Shown here piece after piece: positions 61,016-64,000 of a DNA stretch of 64,000 nt. Made by a program: the position numbers and the translations under genes. How positions within the stretch are numbered: position 1 is the stretch's first letter; every line of letters begins with the position of its first letter. The notes beneath the pieces were generated by a model. The model was not told the DNA's origin. It saw nothing but the letters and a program-made list of their open reading frames with translations, and did not search any database. Source of the DNA: Cellulophaga sp. Hel_I_12 (GTDB lineage: Bacteria > Bacteroidota > Bacteroidia > Flavobacteriales > Flavobacteriaceae); assembly GCF_000799565.1 (NCBI RefSeq), contig NZ_JUHB01000001.1, positions 1,677,501 through 1,741,500 of the forward strand, written 5' to 3'.

Positions 61016-61212
61016 AGCCAACGGTCTTGTGTATGAAACGTAGCGTATAAATAGACGCTAACTTTTCGGATTTAGCACGAGCTGAATTTTTTATTTTTAT
61101 GTTTAATTTTCTTTTATAAATATAACCAAATAAAAAATTTGGCGTACTTTGTAAATATACAAAAACCTCTCGGAAAGCCTATAATAGCTATGTTTTATAC
61201 ACGTTGTTGTAC
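61016..61212. other. attC-like site D
   Basis: The 197-nt site starts AGCCAAC (61016) and ends GTTGTAC (61212). The arms GTGTATGAAACGTAGC and the complement of GTGTATAAAACATAGC (right arm at about 61186-61202) pair at 14 of 16 positions, again with plus-strand G-T wobbles. The start GTAGCCAAC is the exact complement of the end of site C. Inner motifs AGCACGAGC and GCGTACTTTGTAAATATAC match site B. The minus-strand end predicts that the next cassette edge beyond 64000 begins GTGTACAAC. Confidence 0.72.
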
Positions 61213-61328
61213 ACTGGCTTTTTCTTTCCGCAAACTTGCTAGCGTTGGCAAAGACATACTCTTTTGCAATTTTGGGCTTGTGTATTGGCTGAAGCGAATT
61301 GTAAATGTGTATGGCTTTTAGAGTTGGC

Positions 61329-62936
61329 TTATTTCCCTCTGTTCAATCTCCTATTTGATAGTTTTTTCCAGATACTATGAGCTAATTCAATTTCAGAGTC
61401 AGAAAGTCCGTAATTTTCTTTCAGTATTTTTTGATTCGTTATTTTTAAAATTTCCGAAATGTCTTTCTTCTCTCTTATCATTTTATCAATAAGAGGAAGT
61501 AAGTCAGAGTTATTTTCATTGTAAGGTAACAGAATTCTTTCTACTTCATTTGGCATTAATTCTAAAACACCTCCTCCGTGACTTCTTCCACAAATTTCTG
61601 TAAATGCTAATGATAAAGAATTATAATAACTAGCTGTCAAAGCCTTTAATTCAAATTTAGGTTTTATTGTAACACGATGCATTGTGTCTGTTGTAAACGC
61701 TTTAGCTTCGTTTATAATTAATTTTGGGTACTTGTTGTTTCTACGTATAAAAAGAGCTTCAGAGATTCTTTGTGATGGTACAATTTGCCATTCCTCTCTT
61801 ATCCTGCATTTATATCCTTCATTAATTTTTTCGTCTTCTCCCCAATTAATGTAATCTCTTGCACCAATAGAACCATTTAAGTCTGCCATTTTTGGAAAAG
61901 ATAGAAAATGCGTTCTAGCTTCTTTATCTCTATTTCTATTCCAATCTTTAGTTGTGAAGATTGCACTAGGAACTTGTACGCTTCTACCAACTAATGGTTT
62001 TGCATATTTTTCTAGATTATAGAATTGTACTGTTGAGAGTGGAACTGTAAAAAATGGATTCGAACCTGTTGTAATTCCTACTTCTACTTTTGCAAATTTC
62101 CCTAATTGATTGAATTTTTTGTCAGACTGAAGTCTCTCTAGAAAGTCAATTTCCTTTTGCTCAAGAAAGTAAAAAGTCCACTTGTTTGATTTGAAATCAA
62201 TTTTCTTTTTAGGACTTTTTAATTTAGAAACATCTAAATTTTTAAGTTCTTCTGCATCTCTTAATTCTAGATGTTCAATTAAATGAGAATTAGAGTTATT
62301 TTTCTCGCAAAGTAATAAAACTACTTCTTGTTGAATATTAGGGAACACAAGTTTCTCAAAAGAAACAATGTTTATTTTGTTATAGAAATGTGCTAAAAAT
62401 TCTCTCAAAGGTTGAGCGTAAGAAACTTGAAGAATTTCCGCTGGCAAAACGAAACCAATTTTACCTTCTTCTTTTAAAAGTAGAGATGAACCAACAACGA
62501 ATGAAACCCAAGCGTTCGTTAATTTTGAATATTTTAAACTTGCCTTATTAAAAATATCTGCTGCATATTGTTGTTGTTCCTTATCGAAATATTGATATCT
62601 AATATATGGTGGATTTCCAATAATTAAATCAAATTTCCTCTCTGTATTAATACAATATTTATGAAAATCTTCATTAATTACAGACGATTTATTTAAACCA
62701 ATAGCTTCTGATTTTTCAGCTTCAACTTCATCAAATTCAATTGCAGTAACTGAATTGTATTCGTAGTTTTCTTTTTGAATTTCTTTTAAAAAAACACCAT
62801 CTCCACAACTTGGTTCTAAAATGTCTAATTCTTTATTTCCATTAAAAGCCCATTTTAAAATAAATGCTGCAATTGGTTCAGGTGTATAAAAACCACCTCT
62901 TAATTTTTCGTCTGATGCTTCTTTAATTAATTGCAT
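61329..62936 (-). CDS. N6-adenine DNA methyltransferase of a restriction-modification-like system
   Basis: This 535-residue class I methyltransferase has motif I (LDILEPSCGDGVFLKEI) and the catalytic motif IV NPPY in DLIIGNPPYIRYQYF, so it methylates adenine at N6. A large C-terminal specificity-like region follows, as in TaqI/Eco57I-type enzymes. No endonuclease domain is seen within it. Its start overlaps the XRE stop by one base (TAATG). A 117-bp gap separates it from site D. The recognition sequence cannot be read from sequence. Confidence 0.88.
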   Translation of the reverse strand: MQLIKEASDEKLRGGFYTPEPIAAFILKWAFNGNKELDILEPSCGDGVFLKEIQKENYEYNSVTAIEFDEVEAEKSEAIGLNKSSVINEDFHKYCINTERKFDLIIGNPPYIRYQYFDKEQQQYAADIFNKASLKYSKLTNAWVSFVVGSSLLLKEEGKIGFVLPAEILQVSYAQPLREFLAHFYNKINIVSFEKLVFPNIQQEVVLLLCEKNNSNSHLIEHLELRDAEELKNLDVSKLKSPKKKIDFKSNKWTFYFLEQKEIDFLERLQSDKKFNQLGKFAKVEVGITTGSNPFFTVPLSTVQFYNLEKYAKPLVGRSVQVPSAIFTTKDWNRNRDKEARTHFLSFPKMADLNGSIGARDYINWGEDEKINEGYKCRIREEWQIVPSQRISEALFIRRNNKYPKLIINEAKAFTTDTMHRVTIKPKFELKALTASYYNSLSLAFTEICGRSHGGGVLELMPNEVERILLPYNENNSDLLPLIDKMIREKKDISEILKITNQKILKENYGLSDSEIELAHSIWKKLSNRRLNRGK

Positions 62937-63253
62937 TATTTGTTGGCTTTATTTTTATTGTAATAATTGATTTTCTCTTCTGCAACTTTTAAAACTTTAG
63001 TTGCTAATTCCTCTTCTAAAATTGAATATGCAACTGTATCACTTAAATGAGCTACAGTTAATAAATCTTCATCAATGCTAAATAAAATTGAAATATCCTT
63101 TATGAATTGTTTCGATGGATTTCGATTATTCTTTTCAATCTTTCCAAGCATTGAAGTATCAATTTTTAAATGTTCTGCAACTTCTCGTAATGTTAGATGA
63201 TTTTCAGTGCGTAAATCTCTAATTGTTTCTCCGAATGATTTTTCTAATTGCAT
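62936..63253 (-). CDS. XRE-family regulator, probable R-M controller
   Basis: The 105-residue protein is called from the ATG at 63253; an in-frame TTG at 63286 would place coding sequence through the palindromic operator and is rejected. The HTH_3 domain (LTLREVAEHLKIDTSMLGKIEKNNRNP) covers residues about 15-65, and a short helical tail ends the protein. It is coupled to the methyltransferase by a 1-base overlap, which fits a controller of its expression. No restriction domain is present. Confidence 0.85.
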   Translation of the reverse strand: MQLEKSFGETIRDLRTENHLTLREVAEHLKIDTSMLGKIEKNNRNPSKQFIKDISILFSIDEDLLTVAHLSDTVAYSILEEELATKVLKVAEEKINYYNKNKANK

Positions 63254-63258
63254 AATAT

Positions 63259-63283
63259 TTTGGACAACTTCAGTCCAAATATA
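63259..63283 (-). promoter_or_regulatory. Palindromic operator and -7 box of the XRE-methyltransferase unit
   Basis: TTTGGAC, seven bases, GTCCAAA is a perfect inverted repeat at 63259-63279, ending 5 bp before the regulator ATG. On the minus strand TATATTTG (63283-63276), a TAnnTTTG match, overlaps its upstream half. The XRE protein probably binds here and controls its own operon. Confidence 0.7.
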
Positions 63284-63322
63284 CAAATGTCATTCGAACT
63301 AGCTATATTTTTTTTAGGTTTT

Positions 63323-64000
63323 TTATACAATATCAATTAAGAAGTCATTATTTACTTCATATAAGTTTAATGTCTTGCCAGAAAGACTGCTTTTTTGTAA
63401 AACAGGAATAACAGTTCGTCCCCAATGAAGCCAAGTTGGTGTATTACCTTGTCCTGCTACTCTAGAAGAATCGTGGCTTAATTTTAATGTGAATTTCCCA
63501 ATTGGTTTTCCGGAAATTGAAATGTCAAATACACCAAATGTTTCCTCGTATGTTGCACTATGAGGTTTTGTTTTTACCCAATTTAGTTTATTAAATACTT
63601 GATTTCTAAAATAAGTCTTTTGGTCAATTACTGTTGTTCCTAACTTAAATCGAGCTTGTGCTAGTTTTAAATTTCCAGTAATTGCAGTTCCTGCTGGTAC
63701 ATCTTGAGCATCACTATTGCTTAACTTTAATTTTTTCCAAACTAAATTCTTACTTGTTGTAACAGTTGTTACTGGAACTGTTGCTGCAATTGGAACTACT
63801 GTTGCAGATTTAGATTTTTTGCTTTTACTCGGAAATATACTAGAAGGTACTTTTGGAACACTTCTTTTAGGAACTTTTGATTTATTTACCTTTTTTCCAG
63901 TAGAAGTAGAATTCCCTTTTGAGTAATTTCTTTTTCTTGTTGCTTCGTCTGGTACAATTCCATCAAGAAAAAAATTATTAATGACTTTGTTGTCTATTTT
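63323..64000 (-). CDS. Third gene of the R-M-like cluster, 3' part (runs off the window)
   Basis: The minus frame is open from the window edge to the TAA at 63323-63325, giving at least 225 residues of the C terminus. The visible part has a Lys/Ser/Pro-rich low-complexity stretch (KVPKRSVPKVPSSIFPSKSK), then a beta-rich domain with HDSSRVAGQGNTPTWLHWGR and the end LNLYEVNNDFLIDIV. No family was recognised from this part. By position, next to a methyltransferase and a controller, it could be the restriction endonuclease, which is an inference. 69 bp separate it from the XRE gene. Confidence 0.6.
   Translation of the reverse strand, partial: KIDNKVINNFFLDGIVPDEATRKRNYSKGNSTSTGKKVNKSKVPKRSVPKVPSSIFPSKSKKSKSATVVPIAATVPVTTVTTSKNLVWKKLKLSNSDAQDVPAGTAITGNLKLAQARFKLGTTVIDQKTYFRNQVFNKLNWVKTKPHSATYEETFGVFDISISGKPIGKFTLKLSHDSSRVAGQGNTPTWLHWGRTVIPVLQKSSLSGKTLNLYEVNNDFLIDIV

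Noticed and set aside
59404-61212. The long inverted-repeat sites as ordinary MITEs or terminators
   Set aside because: A MITE has matching ends and target duplications. Here the two ends of one site differ, and matching is between neighbouring sites across the gene, which favours cassettes. They also lack T runs expected of terminators.

Overview
The window is chromosomal DNA from a member of the Bacteroidota, most likely a marine-type Flavobacteriaceae. The evidence is low GC, a SusC/SusD pair, a type IX secretion sorting domain, several GLDG-free lipoproteins and beta-barrel proteins of flavobacterial type, and promoters of the Bacteroidota form (TTTG, about 19-20 nt, TAnnTTTG) in place of E. 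coli -35/-10 boxes. No species name can be supported from sequence alone.

Layout. 1-3930: an rRNA operon on the minus strand (promoter, 16S, tRNA-Ile, tRNA-Ala, 5' part of 23S; the rest of 23S and any 5S lie off the left edge). 4100-16700: cell-surface genes: a putative porin, a 1421-residue type IX-secreted propeller protein with a small lipoprotein partner, and an orphan SusD/SusC pair. 16990-34970: housekeeping genes (rnhB, lipB, lysS, hemL) mixed with lipoproteins, a large zinc metalloprotease, a cell-wall glucosaminidase operon and a biopterin-type aromatic amino acid hydroxylase. 34980-40820: DUF4230 protein, a TPR histidine kinase/LuxR response regulator pair, and a GSCFA protein that carries an in-frame copy of a dispersed repeat. 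40940-55850: alaS, an M23 peptidase/MerR pair, a lemA-TPM-TPM cluster, a TonB-dependent-type receptor, der, a TraB/GumN protein, era and an AGCS symporter. 55900-58910: initiator tRNA with a duplicated 5' fragment, a truncated IS110 transposase, a tandem ABM-domain protein and an AraC regulator.

58930-64000 (right edge) is an accessory region and the most interesting part. Four inverted-repeat sites (58933-58985, 59404-59600, 60237-60435, 61016-61212) separate minus-strand genes. The outer end of each site is complementary to the facing end of the next site across the intervening gene, not to its own other end. That is the pattern left by integron gene cassettes (R'/R'' core sites with GTT/AAC). 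The cassettes hold a membrane protein, a two-gene unit (54-residue protein plus DUF4288 protein), and a restriction-modification-like operon (N6-adenine methyltransferase, XRE regulator with a palindromic operator, and a third gene cut by the window end). No integrase is in the window; if the array is conventional it would lie beyond 64000.

The window also carries two dispersed repeat families: heptamer arrays of the form GCNNTAR at four places, and a palindromic G/C-run element that often travels with a CTTCGACTACGCTCAG motif.
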